Assembly: GCA_902581005.1 (NCBI GenBank)
Contig: CACHMT010000006.1
Coordinates: 17,333-81,332, forward strand
Direction of reading: 5' to 3'
Source of the DNA: an uncultured Alphaproteobacteria bacterium
Lineage (GTDB): Bacteria > Pseudomonadota > Alphaproteobacteria > Rhodobacterales > Rhodobacteraceae
DNA length: 64,000 bases
Shown here: positions 7,330-14,695 of the stretch, piece by piece
Numbering within the stretch: position 1 is the first letter of the stretch
How the letters are laid out: each line of letters starts with the position of its first letter
Notes under the pieces: generated by a model
What the model was told of the DNA's origin: nothing
What the model saw: only the letters and a program-made list of their open reading frames with translations
The model's database searches: none
Made by a program: the position numbers and the translations under genes

Positions 7330-8265
7330 ATGTCCTCAGAGAAAAAAGGTATACTTTTTATAATAGCTGGAATGGCTGTTTTTTGTATTCAGGATATAGT
7401 TATTAAATCGCTAGCCAATCAGATTTCATTAACTCAGATTTTATTTTTTCGAGCAGCGTTAGGGACTATCCTATTAACAAGCCTTTTATGGTTTTCAGGA
7501 AAACCTATAAAGTTTGGATCCTCATATCCGTTGGTAGCAATTTTTAGAGGGAGCTCCTTCTTTTTAGGGTTCACTTTGTTTTATATCTCTATCTCTAAGT
7601 TGCCCTTGGCTATAGCTACAAGCTTATTTTTTATCCATCCCATAATCATTACTGTTATCTCGATATTTTTTCTTAAGATTTCCGTCGGATTTCATAGAAT
7701 TATTGCCATCATTATAGGTTTTATAGGTACATTATTAATCGTCAAACCCTCATTTAATAATTTCGATTGGTATATGTTATTTCCGATAGCAACTGCTTTT
7801 AGCTACTCTATCGGTATGCTTTTAGCAAAAAAAACAAGTGATAAAGATAATGCCTTTCAACAGTCTTTTCATATATATTTTGGGGGACTAATTCTAAGTC
7901 CCTTTGTAACGGTTTTGGCGATAAATGCTTTCCCAAATATGGATATTGAGCAGTTAGAATTTCTCTATCTTACTTGGACAATCAGCGATTTCAACGCCTT
8001 ATTGGCTCTTTTAATTATTGCGTTTACGGGTACAATCGGCATTTTCTCTCTTGTATATGCCTATAATATTGGATCACCTCAGTCGAATGCCCCAACAGAG
8101 TATGTACTTCTAGTATATGCGTTGTTAGCAGGTTATTTCATTTTTGGGGAAGTTCCTGATCTTCTATCGTTTCTTGGAATGGTTTTGATATCTTTAAGCG
8201 GAACATACATTTTTGTACGGGAAAGTATAAGAGAGCAGATTGTGGCTGCAGAAAAACAATGGTAG
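7330..8265 (+). CDS. DMT-superfamily (EamA) transporter, island cargo
   Basis: This 311-residue protein has ten membrane helices and two EamA repeats. I start it at ATG 7330, which has GGAGAGAG seven bases upstream and begins directly before the first helix (MSSEKKGILFIIAGMAVFCI). A TTG at 7276 lacks such a site. Landmarks are IFRGSSFFLGFTLFYISISK and ATSLFFIHPIIITVISIFF in repeat 1 and SPQSNAPTEYVLLVYALLAG then FGE in repeat 2, as in RhaT/YdcZ-like exporters. The substrate is unknown. It lies between arm repeat copy 2 and the degenerate tRNA fragment at 8315. Confidence 0.82.
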   Translation: MSSEKKGILFIIAGMAVFCIQDIVIKSLANQISLTQILFFRAALGTILLTSLLWFSGKPIKFGSSYPLVAIFRGSSFFLGFTLFYISISKLPLAIATSLFFIHPIIITVISIFFLKISVGFHRIIAIIIGFIGTLLIVKPSFNNFDWYMLFPIATAFSYSIGMLLAKKTSDKDNAFQQSFHIYFGGLILSPFVTVLAINAFPNMDIEQLEFLYLTWTISDFNALLALLIIAFTGTIGIFSLVYAYNIGSPQSNAPTEYVLLVYALLAGYFIFGEVPDLLSFLGMVLISLSGTYIFVRESIREQIVAAEKQW

Positions 8266-8314
8266 ATTGAATAATCTAGTTATAAGTATCAATACTAGTT
8301 TGAAATATAATCAA

Positions 8315-8345
8315 TGGCTGGGGTGGAAGGATGCAAACCTACGGG
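8315..8345 (-). pseudogene. Degenerate 3' fragment of tRNA-Gln (old attachment site)
   Basis: The 31 bases from TGGCTGGGGTGG onward match the 3' end of the intact tRNA-Gln gene at 13630 with three substitutions. The T-arm sequence AACCTACGG is retained. The anticodon-side bases have been lost or replaced by the end of the DUF924 gene, whose stop codon lies three bases away. I read it as an eroded attachment-site duplication. Confidence 0.7.
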
Positions 8346-8347
8346 TC

Positions 8348-9100
8348 TTATTTAATTTTTTGATCAAAAGAAAGATTGCCACCCGCCCAAATTGGTAAAT
8401 TCTCTTTATCATTGAGCCATTTTTCTTCTTCAGCAGTATTGGCTCTTCTAAACTCTAAATTTCTTTGTGGGTAACGCCCAAATTTTTCTAGAACTTGTCT
8501 ATGTTGATCTACCGCTTTTTTATTTCTTCCTTCAAATAAACTGAAATCAGGATAAGCACCAATTGCCATGTCAATTATTTCGCATGCGCGAACAAGGTCA
8601 ATTATTTCTTCTGAGTGGGCCAAAGCCCATGGGAGTAAATATAGTAGTGCCGGAGGCAATTTTAAAGTTTGATCAACTTTCTTTTTACTAACTAGGTCTC
8701 GAACGAGTTCACGTCCTATATGGTCAAACGAAAAAGCTTCAGCTGTACCTCGAAAACACGAGCGAGATAGTTGATCTGCTAGCAATACTCTAGCAACCTG
8801 GCCTTCAAGGGTAAACCATTCATCTTCGATTAGGGTTTGTGGATCAGCTTTCAATTCGCGAATAACAGATGAAAATGGCTTGCAAATATCGTCTAAAGCG
8901 GTTCCACTTCGAAACCATATGCCTAATAGTGGTTCCACTGTTTCATCGTAAAAAAGGCTTTTCCTATCATTAGGATTGTTAATATCGCAGCCACACATAT
9001 AATTTAAAACACTGCTCGGAGAACGAGGATTATTAAGAGCCTTCAGGACTGCGGGTTTTTTACTAAATTGCTCAGGGGTAAGATCTTCTGGTAACATCAT
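8348..9100 (-). CDS. DUF924 family protein
   Basis: This 250-residue cytoplasmic protein has the diagnostic DUF924 features. WF motifs near residue 62 and 95 (LLGIWFRSGT and DEWFTLEGQ) precede the block RVLLADQLSRSCFRGTAEAF near residue 106. HRQVLEKFGRYPQRN near residue 200 and a terminal TAEEEKWLND complete the pattern. The family is predicted to have an all-helical TPR-like fold and has no known reaction. It is divergently transcribed from the MDR oxidoreductase gene 66 bases away, and both sit in the same block of the tRNA-Gln island. Confidence 0.85.
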   Translation of the reverse strand: MMLPEDLTPEQFSKKPAVLKALNNPRSPSSVLNYMCGCDINNPNDRKSLFYDETVEPLLGIWFRSGTALDDICKPFSSVIRELKADPQTLIEDEWFTLEGQVARVLLADQLSRSCFRGTAEAFSFDHIGRELVRDLVSKKKVDQTLKLPPALLYLLPWALAHSEEIIDLVRACEIIDMAIGAYPDFSLFEGRNKKAVDQHRQVLEKFGRYPQRNLEFRRANTAEEEKWLNDKENLPIWAGGNLSFDQKIK

Positions 9101-9166
9101 TTAAAATTCTTTTTTAATAGTGTAACATGAATCAATCAACTTTCTATCGTAATCAAAGGAGTAGAG

Positions 9167-10108
9167 ATGCGTGCGATTGGTTTAATGAAGCATGGCGGAC
9201 CTGAAGTGCTAGAGCTTATTGAAGTGCCTGAGGTTAAACCTGAAGTGGATGAAATACTAGTGCAGGTGTTTTGCGCAGCTATAAATCCAACAGATATTTT
9301 AGCTCGTAATGGAGGTATAGCAGATCGACAAAAACCTCATAATCCTCCGTATGTTCCAGGAATGGATATTTCTGGGAAAGTAGTGGCGATTGGAGAAAAC
9401 GTCAAAACACATCTCAAAAAAGGCGACGCGGTCATGGCAATGGTCATACCAAATGGTCAACATGGGGCATACCGCGAACAAATTGCACTAAAATCAGGAG
9501 CAGTGGTGCCAATTCCCAAGGGGGTGAGTTTTGAAGAAGCATGTACTTTACCAATGAATGGATTAACGGCGAAGCTTTCTCTAGAACTTTTAAACTTAAA
9601 ATCAGGTGATAAGCTAGCAGTTACTGGCTCTGCAGGGGCCTACGGAGGTTACATGATCCAAATTGCAAAAACTTTAGGTTTATATGTGATAGCAGATACG
9701 TCAGAAAAAGATCAAAATTTAATTAAATCACTTGGTGCAGATCTATCGCTTCCAAGAGGAGAAGAATTCATTGAACATATATTGGAACGGTTTCCCGAGG
9801 GCATAGATGGCTTAGCAGACGGCGCTTTATTAAATGAAAAAGCAGTTGCTGCAGTCAAAAATGGAGGTTCTTTTACCGCAGTAAGAGGTTATCAGGGGAC
9901 AGGTGAGCGCGATATAAATTTTACGCAAACATGGGTAAGAACTCAAGATTGCATGTACGAAAAATTAGATGATTTAAGGAAGCTTGTAGAGGCAAAAAAA
10001 ATTTCATTGAGGTTAGCAGATACATATAGTCCGTCTCAAGTGTCGGAAGCACATAAACGATTTGAAGGTGGCGGGGTCAGAGGCCGACTTGTAATTAAAT
10101 TTACTTGA
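9167..10108 (+). CDS. NAD(P)H:quinone-oxidoreductase-like MDR protein
   Basis: This 313-residue protein belongs to the medium-chain dehydrogenase/reductase superfamily, zinc-independent quinone reductase branch. The N-terminal GroES-like domain includes MRAIGLMKHGGPEVLELIEV, CAAINPTDI and PYVPGMDISGKVVAIGENV. The Rossmann domain follows with TGSAGAYGGYMIQIAKTLG near residue 155. The catalytic zinc ligands of alcohol dehydrogenases are absent. It probably reduces a quinone or enone with NADPH; the substrate is not evident. An AAGGAG site precedes the ATG by about six bases. The first tRNA-Gln fragment begins 35 bases after the stop. Confidence 0.87.
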   Translation: MRAIGLMKHGGPEVLELIEVPEVKPEVDEILVQVFCAAINPTDILARNGGIADRQKPHNPPYVPGMDISGKVVAIGENVKTHLKKGDAVMAMVIPNGQHGAYREQIALKSGAVVPIPKGVSFEEACTLPMNGLTAKLSLELLNLKSGDKLAVTGSAGAYGGYMIQIAKTLGLYVIADTSEKDQNLIKSLGADLSLPRGEEFIEHILERFPEGIDGLADGALLNEKAVAAVKNGGSFTAVRGYQGTGERDINFTQTWVRTQDCMYEKLDDLRKLVEAKKISLRLADTYSPSQVSEAHKRFEGGGVRGRLVIKFT

Positions 10109-10142
10109 TTTTAAAGAGACAGCAAAGATATCTTTTAGGAGA

Positions 10143-10314
10143 TGGCTGGGGTGGTAGGATTCGAACCTACGGTACACGGGATCAAAACCCGTGGATATTG
10201 TTATCAGGAGTTATCAGGATTCTCATAACCCTTTAAAATAGTTCTTATCCTTCTCATGCTTCTTATGCGTTATCAGTAAAATCACGAAAACTGTTGTCAA
10301 AAGTGTTGTCAAAA
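10143..10314 (-). repeat. 172-bp direct repeat, copy A: tRNA-Gln 3' half plus arm-site block
   Basis: Bases 10143-10191 are identical to the 3' 49 bases of the tRNA-Gln gene. They are followed by two GTTATCAGGA repeats (10201-10220), their inverted form TTCTCATAAC, a further GTTATCAG, and ACTGTTGTCAAAA plus GTGTTGTCAAAA. The whole block recurs at 11149-11321 with only about four substitutions and one inserted base. It looks like an attachment core with flanking recombinase arm sites. Confidence 0.85.
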
Positions 10315-10633
10315 CCAGCCAAAATGTGTTTAGGAAAATATTTAAGTCTTTGAAATTGTTATTCACATGTTTTGGTCGATCATTTGCTAAGTTTCATCTC
10401 TTGATTAAAACAAATCTCGAAATTATAGCTTTTTAAAAATCCGGCTTGTTGTAATAAAGCGCGTTGCTTTCTCATAACAAGAAAGAAAAACGAAGCTAAA
10501 CAAACTGCTCAACTCAGAATTTTTAGAATATTGAATTTGTATTTGATGAATTCAAACAGAGTTGACGTTAGGTTCTTGTTTTTTTTCATATTAGTTCATA
10601 TTATAAACTTAAGTCAATAGAAAGGATAGGTGG
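10315..10633. other. Noncoding stretch in the 1-kb island element, with a two-tier hairpin
   Basis: No convincing coding sequence is visible between arm repeat copy 3 and the orphan gene. The one clear structure is at 10445-10481. An outer stem CTTGTTGT pairs with ATAACAAG (seven of eight canonical, one G-T). An inner stem AAAGC (10456-10460) pairs with GCTTT (10466-10470) around GCGTT. No T-tract follows on the plus strand, so a simple plus-strand terminator is unlikely. A small RNA, a minus-strand terminator or a recombination site are all possible. Confidence 0.45.
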
Positions 10634-11122
10634 ATGGCCTTGCATTGTCCAGGATGGATACTTTGTATTTTTTGTGCAAATGCGGCTCGGGAGTCCCTAT
10701 TTTACTCAGCGCCGCTCAATGTTATTATAAAAAAATATACAGATGAAATTGCAGTTCATTACAATGAGATCTCCGCGGAATTTCTACAACAGTGCAGTGA
10801 GAAAATTTTGGGTTCGTTAGTCGAAGTTGAAGCAGGAGAGAGCGCGGAGGAAGTTATAAGAGGATATTTGTATCAAAAGGTCAAATTCAAAGATGATGGG
10901 TCTATAAGAAAACTAGTGGGTCTATTTTCATCTGAGTTTAAGGGTGAAAGATCTCAATCCGGAACAGAAAAGTATATTGTCACAAATTTTAGAGCTTTTT
11001 TATTTTCATTAAGGTCTGGAAAGAAAGTTGCCTGTCCTCCCGGTTGGCAGGTTGATCAAGTACCTGATCTTAAGTGGGTACAAGAGGTAATGATGAAAAA
11101 AGTATCGGTATTCGACGTTTAA
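10634..11122 (+). CDS. Orphan protein of unknown function, sole gene of the 1-kb element
   Basis: This 162-residue reading frame is the only gene between the two 172-bp repeats. A GAAAGGATAGGTGG purine-rich stretch precedes the ATG. The first 30 residues are unusually rich in Cys (MALHCPGWILCIFCANAARE), and the true start may be downstream, for instance near PLNVIIKKYTDEIAVHYNE. The remainder looks soluble and partly helical, with HYNEISAEFLQQCSEKILGS and CPPGWQVDQVPDLKWVQEVM near the end. I recognise no family. There is no recombinase signature such as a C-terminal R-H-R-Y set. Confidence 0.5.
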   Translation: MALHCPGWILCIFCANAARESLFYSAPLNVIIKKYTDEIAVHYNEISAEFLQQCSEKILGSLVEVEAGESAEEVIRGYLYQKVKFKDDGSIRKLVGLFSSEFKGERSQSGTEKYIVTNFRAFLFSLRSGKKVACPPGWQVDQVPDLKWVQEVMMKKVSVFDV

Positions 11123-11148
11123 ATAAACTTAAGAAATGATTTCTGAAA

Positions 11149-11321
11149 TGGCTGGGGTGGTAGGATTCGAACCTACGGTACACGGGATCAAAACCCGTGG
11201 ATATTGTTATCAGGAGTTATTAGGATTCTCATAACCCTTTAAAATAGTTCTTATCCTTCTTATGCTTCTGATGAGTTATCAGTAAAATCACGAAAACTGT
11301 TGTCAAAAATTGTTGTCAAAA
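11149..11321 (-). repeat. 172-bp direct repeat, copy B: tRNA-Gln 3' half plus arm-site block
   Basis: Bases 11149-11197 are identical to the tRNA-Gln 3' half. The following block matches copy A except for about four substitutions and one extra base between the two GTTGTCAAAA motifs (AAAAATTGTTGTC against AAAAGTGTTGTC). The close similarity implies recent duplication or ongoing recombination. The bases after it match the flank of arm repeat copy 1, and both lead into a DUF1330-like gene. Confidence 0.85.
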
Positions 11322-11375
11322 AATATCTTGGTAAATTAGGCAGGTAAAAAAAATATTTTTTTATGGAGAATAAAT

Positions 11376-11781
11376 ATGGTGGAATTACCTAATATTAAAA
11401 TTGAGGAGGTAGAAAAATTTAAACAGATTGCTGGAACTTCAAAAGACTGTTCAATAATCAATTTGAATCTTAATGAATACAGCGCAGAGGCTTAATTTCC
11501 AAATGGAGCTCTTTACAAAGACTATATGGAAATATTGAATATTCTTCTAGCAGAAGTGGGTGGTAAAATTTTATGGCATTCAGAGGTGTCAGCAACACTT
11601 ATTGGAAATTAAAAAAATTCACGAAGCTCTGGGTATCTGGTATCCTAGTCATCAGGCTTTTTTGGATTTAATGAAAGCACTATCTTCTGAGAAAAATATG
11701 AAATTGAGAAGTTTGGCAGTCAAAAAGGCTGACTTACACAAATGCTGTGACTACACATCCCAGCCATCCTTGAGCGATTAG
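11376..11781 (+). pseudogene. Decayed copy of the DUF1330-like island gene
   Basis: Read from ATG 11376, the sequence matches the intact gene at 6700-7092 over its full length. It is interrupted twice. A TAA replaces the Glu codon after NLNEYSAEA near residue 39. One extra A in a homopolymer (TAAAAAAATT at about 11609-11618) shifts the frame before KIHEALGIWYPSHQ. The last part, LRSLAVKKADLHKCCDYT, remains readable in the shifted frame to a TAG at 11779-11781. The upstream GGAG site and arm repeat are also shared, so the whole unit was duplicated and this copy is dead. Confidence 0.88.
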
Positions 11782-11803
11782 ATGGTTAGGTGCTCAACTG
11801 AGG

Positions 11804-12766
11804 TTATAGAAATATTTCGGAGTCCTTTATTAATATTAGAAAACTACCAACACCAATGAGTAACAGTCCTAAAACTCTATCTAACCAATAAATATTTTTA
11901 AATAATTTTTCGATGGCGACATACAGAGCAAGCCCAATAATCCAAAAAAGGTTCATTACACCTCCAACAAAAAGTAAAGCCATTAATGCCCAGCAACAAC
12001 CTAGGCAGAATAAACCATGCTGGGCTCCCATTAAGAGTGAACCACCATAACCTTTTCTATTGTTTGATGACAAAAAGTCGATGGGCGAGCGGCATTTTTC
12101 TAAGCAAGCATTTTTTAATGGCGTAAACTGATACGCACCAGCTACGATTAACAATGCACCAGATAATTTTGCCGATTTAAACTGCATCATCATTCCACTT
12201 ATTAATCCAAGAAATTCAAAAAAATGTTGTAAAATACATGCCAAAAGGCTGAAAATTCCCCAAATAATGAGATAACCTGCCAGAAACAAATACGTATTGA
12301 ATATTGCTACATCACGCTCGGGCCCCATCTTCTTCAAATTGTGGAATAATAATAGGGTGGGTGATGCACTGGGTGTCATCATAGCGATCATCATAAACCA
12401 CCACATAAAAAACATTAAAAAAATATTAGGAATAGTAAAAAGTGACTTTGCTCCCTTATCCATTTTCATAGAGCTATTCATACTCTTTGAAGAAGATCCC
12501 ATATCCTCCATTTTTTTTTCGGTATTACTGTTTTCAGATATCGTCTCCGATTTGCTATCCATCATCTGCATCTTTACATGAGAGTTTGAGCTAAATGTTA
12601 TCGCTCCGCTCATTCGGGTCATTTCTAAGGCGCTCATTTTCATTCCTACGCCAAAAAAGGTATATATGGAGGTTACTATAACAATAATAGCGGTCGTAAC
12701 GATTACGATCAGATCAGATTTTTCTAAGGTGACTAATAATACATCTTTTTTTTTCACAGATACCAA
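11804..12766 (-). CDS. DUF2182 integral membrane protein, putative metal-related
   Basis: This 320-residue membrane protein matches the DUF2182 family. It has an N-terminal helix, a periplasmic loop at about residues 45-108 unusually rich in Met, Ser and Lys, then five or six helices. The conserved FFMWWFMMIAMMTPSASP segment and the LMGAQHGLFCLGCCWALMAL stretch with paired cysteines are family hallmarks. Such proteins are predicted to bind metal, but no transport reaction is established. It follows the DUF1326 gene by 12 bases on the same strand; the two families are commonly adjacent, suggesting a joint role. Confidence 0.85.
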   Translation of the reverse strand: MVSVKKKDVLLVTLEKSDLIVIVTTAIIVIVTSIYTFFGVGMKMSALEMTRMSGAITFSSNSHVKMQMMDSKSETISENSNTEKKMEDMGSSSKSMNSSMKMDKGAKSLFTIPNIFLMFFMWWFMMIAMMTPSASPTLLLFHNLKKMGPERDVAIFNTYLFLAGYLIIWGIFSLLACILQHFFEFLGLISGMMMQFKSAKLSGALLIVAGAYQFTPLKNACLEKCRSPIDFLSSNNRKGYGGSLLMGAQHGLFCLGCCWALMALLFVGGVMNLFWIIGLALYVAIEKLFKNIYWLDRVLGLLLIGVGSFLILIKDSEIFL

Positions 12767-12778
12767 ACCTAGCTAAGA

Positions 12779-13417
12779 TTAATTCACCATACCGTGATTG
12801 TTTAGCTTGTTCCTAGATAATTGAGAGTGCGTTTCTGTATTTTTAGGTAATTGCAGAATAGAACCCTCTTTTGTTTTTGTTGTACCACATGCTACTTCCG
12901 CATATCTAAAATCTGGACCATTTGGTAATGCCATAGCAGCCCTGTGGGCCATACCTGAAACTGGATTTGATAATGGTTTCACTGTTAGGTCGAAAATTCC
13001 GTTAACAGATGCTTTACCTACCCTCTCCTCTTGATCAATGGTTGCATCTATTTTAGTAAAGAGGGTCTCATGTTTTGTTGGACACATCGCATTGAATATG
13101 TACCATCCAGTAGCCATTTCATCGGTATCTTTCCCGCCTAATATCGCTTCAAGGCCTTTGCGCTGTTCAGGGGAAGCAGATTCATCTATGAATATTTGCA
13201 TTTCACCGTTTCCTTCATAAATTGCACCAGGCCACTTTGCTATAAACGCAGCCCTTGTTCCAGAAAGATCGGTGTCTCCATAATGGCCAGAGTGAATTTG
13301 ATAAACGACAGATGCTTCACAAACATCATCTGTAGGCCTAACAGTATATTGGCAAGGGCAGCCAAAATTGCAATTACAATTTTGCATTTGAGTTATATCG
13401 ATTTCCCAAGGTGTCAT
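12779..13417 (-). CDS. DUF1326 family protein with CxC...CxC motif
   Basis: This 212-residue soluble protein begins with the family's diagnostic cysteine cluster: Cys14, Cys16, Cys20 and Cys22 in NCNCNFGCPC. This suggests metal binding or thiol chemistry. Further landmarks are FIAKWPGAIYEGNGEMQIFI near residue 65 and VNGIFDLTVKPLSNPVSG near residue 138. No enzymatic activity is established. A TAGGAGA site precedes the ATG by about five bases. It forms an operon with the downstream DUF2182 gene and is the last cargo block before the intact tRNA-Gln. Confidence 0.85.
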   Translation of the reverse strand: MTPWEIDITQMQNCNCNFGCPCQYTVRPTDDVCEASVVYQIHSGHYGDTDLSGTRAAFIAKWPGAIYEGNGEMQIFIDESASPEQRKGLEAILGGKDTDEMATGWYIFNAMCPTKHETLFTKIDATIDQEERVGKASVNGIFDLTVKPLSNPVSGMAHRAAMALPNGPDFRYAEVACGTTKTKEGSILQLPKNTETHSQLSRNKLNNHGMVN

Positions 13418-13629
13418 AAGGATCTCCTATTTAGTGCGTTTTATATTACCAACCAGATGAAGAGTATAACGTAATTTTTTTGAAAATCTACAAAGTAGAG
13501 TTCATTTTTTCAACTTTTCTCTTTTATATGATTTTAATTATGGAGGCCATGGAAAATTGGTGCCATTATCCACCTGCCCGTGGTAGAGAAAATTTTTAAA
13601 CACTTGAACTTTTTTCTATAAAACTGTGG

Positions 13630-13704
13630 TGGCTGGGGTGGTAGGATTCGAACCTACGGTACACGGGATCAAAACCCGCTGCCTTACCGCTTGGCTACAC
13701 CCCA
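13630..13704 (-). tRNA. tRNA-Gln(UUG)
   Basis: The reverse strand folds into a complete cloverleaf. The acceptor stem is TGGGGTG/CACCCCA, the D stem GCC/GGC and the anticodon stem GCGGG/CCCGT with loop TTTTGAT (anticodon TTG). The T stem is GTAGG/CCTAC with TTCGAAT. The CCA end is encoded. Its 3' half is duplicated at 10143 and 11149 and, in degenerate form, at 8315, which marks it as an integration target. Confidence 0.97.
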
Positions 13705-13757
13705 ACACTATTGTTGTAATATCTTAGTGCATATGATTCAAGAAAATTAATTGCAGC

Positions 13758-14603
13758 TCATTCAAAAGATTTTACGACTTTATCAATTGCTTTAATTTTA
13801 CTTAATAGTCCTGATAATTGTTCAAGAGGAAGCATAGAAGCACCATCTGAAGGCGCTGTCTCAGGCTTCTCATGGGTTTCAATGAACACACCTGCGATAC
13901 CAACCGCTGTACCTGCTTTTGCTAAGGTTTCAATGAACTCTCTTGATCCACCACTCTCTGAGCCTTTTCCTCCTGGTTGTTGAATAGAATGAGTAATATC
14001 TAAAATGGTTGGGAACCCACTTTTTCTAAGAACCTCTAGGGAACGCATGTCGCAAACTAAATCGTTGTATCCAAAGGTAGTACCTCGTTCACAAAGAAGT
14101 AAATTTTCATTGCCGGTAGATATGAATTTTTCAGCCACCTGCTGCATCTCAGCAGGGGATAGAAATTGCCCCTTTTTTATATTGACGGGTTTATTTGTTT
14201 TACTAGCTGCGATAATTAAATCCGTCTGTCGGCATAGAAAGGCGGGTATTTGGAGAATATCGACTTCTTTTGCTACAAGCTCGCATTGTTCGGGTGTGTG
14301 CACATCCGTTAATGTGGATATATTTAGACTGCTCTTCAATTTTTGAAAGATTTTAAGACCTTCGTCAATTCCAAGACCACGCTTCGATAAATGTGAAGTT
14401 CGGTTGGCCTTGTCAAATGATGATTTAAAGACAAATTTTATATCATTACGAATACAGATTTCTGTTAATTTTTCGGCAATCATCATAGCATGCTCGAGGC
14501 TTTCAAGCTGGCATGGACCAGAAATAAGTGTCAATGGGTACTTATTTGAGATTTTGAGATTATTTAGTTCAATTGTATGACCAGCAAGTTTAGTATTATC
14601 CAT
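13758..14603 (-). CDS. kdsA: 3-deoxy-8-phosphooctulonate synthase
   Basis: This 281-residue enzyme condenses phosphoenolpyruvate with arabinose 5-phosphate to give KDO 8-phosphate, an early step of lipopolysaccharide core synthesis in the cytoplasm. The DAHP-synthase/KDSA barrel is clear: LISGPCQLES near residue 25, FKSSFDKANRTS near residue 59, a DVHTPEQCE stretch near residue 100 and GTTFGYNDLVCDMRSL near residue 175. DITHSIQQPGGKGSESGGSR near residue 200 and ETHEKPETAPSDG near residue 245 complete it. The Asn in KANRTS fits metal-independent enzymes. It sits alone, convergent to the tRNA-Gln side and divergent from the Mrp operon. Confidence 0.96.
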   Translation of the reverse strand: MDNTKLAGHTIELNNLKISNKYPLTLISGPCQLESLEHAMMIAEKLTEICIRNDIKFVFKSSFDKANRTSHLSKRGLGIDEGLKIFQKLKSSLNISTLTDVHTPEQCELVAKEVDILQIPAFLCRQTDLIIAASKTNKPVNIKKGQFLSPAEMQQVAEKFISTGNENLLLCERGTTFGYNDLVCDMRSLEVLRKSGFPTILDITHSIQQPGGKGSESGGSREFIETLAKAGTAVGIAGVFIETHEKPETAPSDGASMLPLEQLSGLLSKIKAIDKVVKSFE

Positions 14604-14695
14604 ATAAATCTCTTGTTTTAATTTACTTATTTATTATTAATAATTTAACTATATGTTTAAGGCATTTATTTATTTTTGAATAGGTTAAAATTATT

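Larger units (their letters stand above)
6530..13704. mobile_element. Tandem genomic island at tRNA-Gln(UUG), integrase-less
   Basis: The intact tRNA-Gln gene closes the region at its right end. Three partial copies of the tRNA 3' half, all in the same orientation, lie at 8315-8345 (degenerate), 10143-10191 and 11149-11197. The last two are identical to the tRNA over 49 bases, from the CCA end through the anticodon loop, then diverge at one common base. That break point is typical of tyrosine-recombinase attachment cores. Downstream of each good copy lies an arm-like block with repeated GTTATCAGGA and GTTGTCAAAA motifs. Cargo blocks between copies carry one to three genes each. No recombinase gene or recognisable remnant is present, and the left boundary is approximate. 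Confidence 0.7.

Noticed and set aside
6611..11321. GTTGTCAAAA repeats as a CRISPR array
   Set aside because: The repeats are 10-13 bases, occur in pairs and are kilobases apart beside tRNA fragments. There are no regular spacers and no cas genes.
6530..13704. A tyrosine recombinase or transposase gene in the island
   Set aside because: I checked every sizeable frame. None shows the R-H-R-Y set or a DDE pattern; the orphan 162-aa protein does not either.
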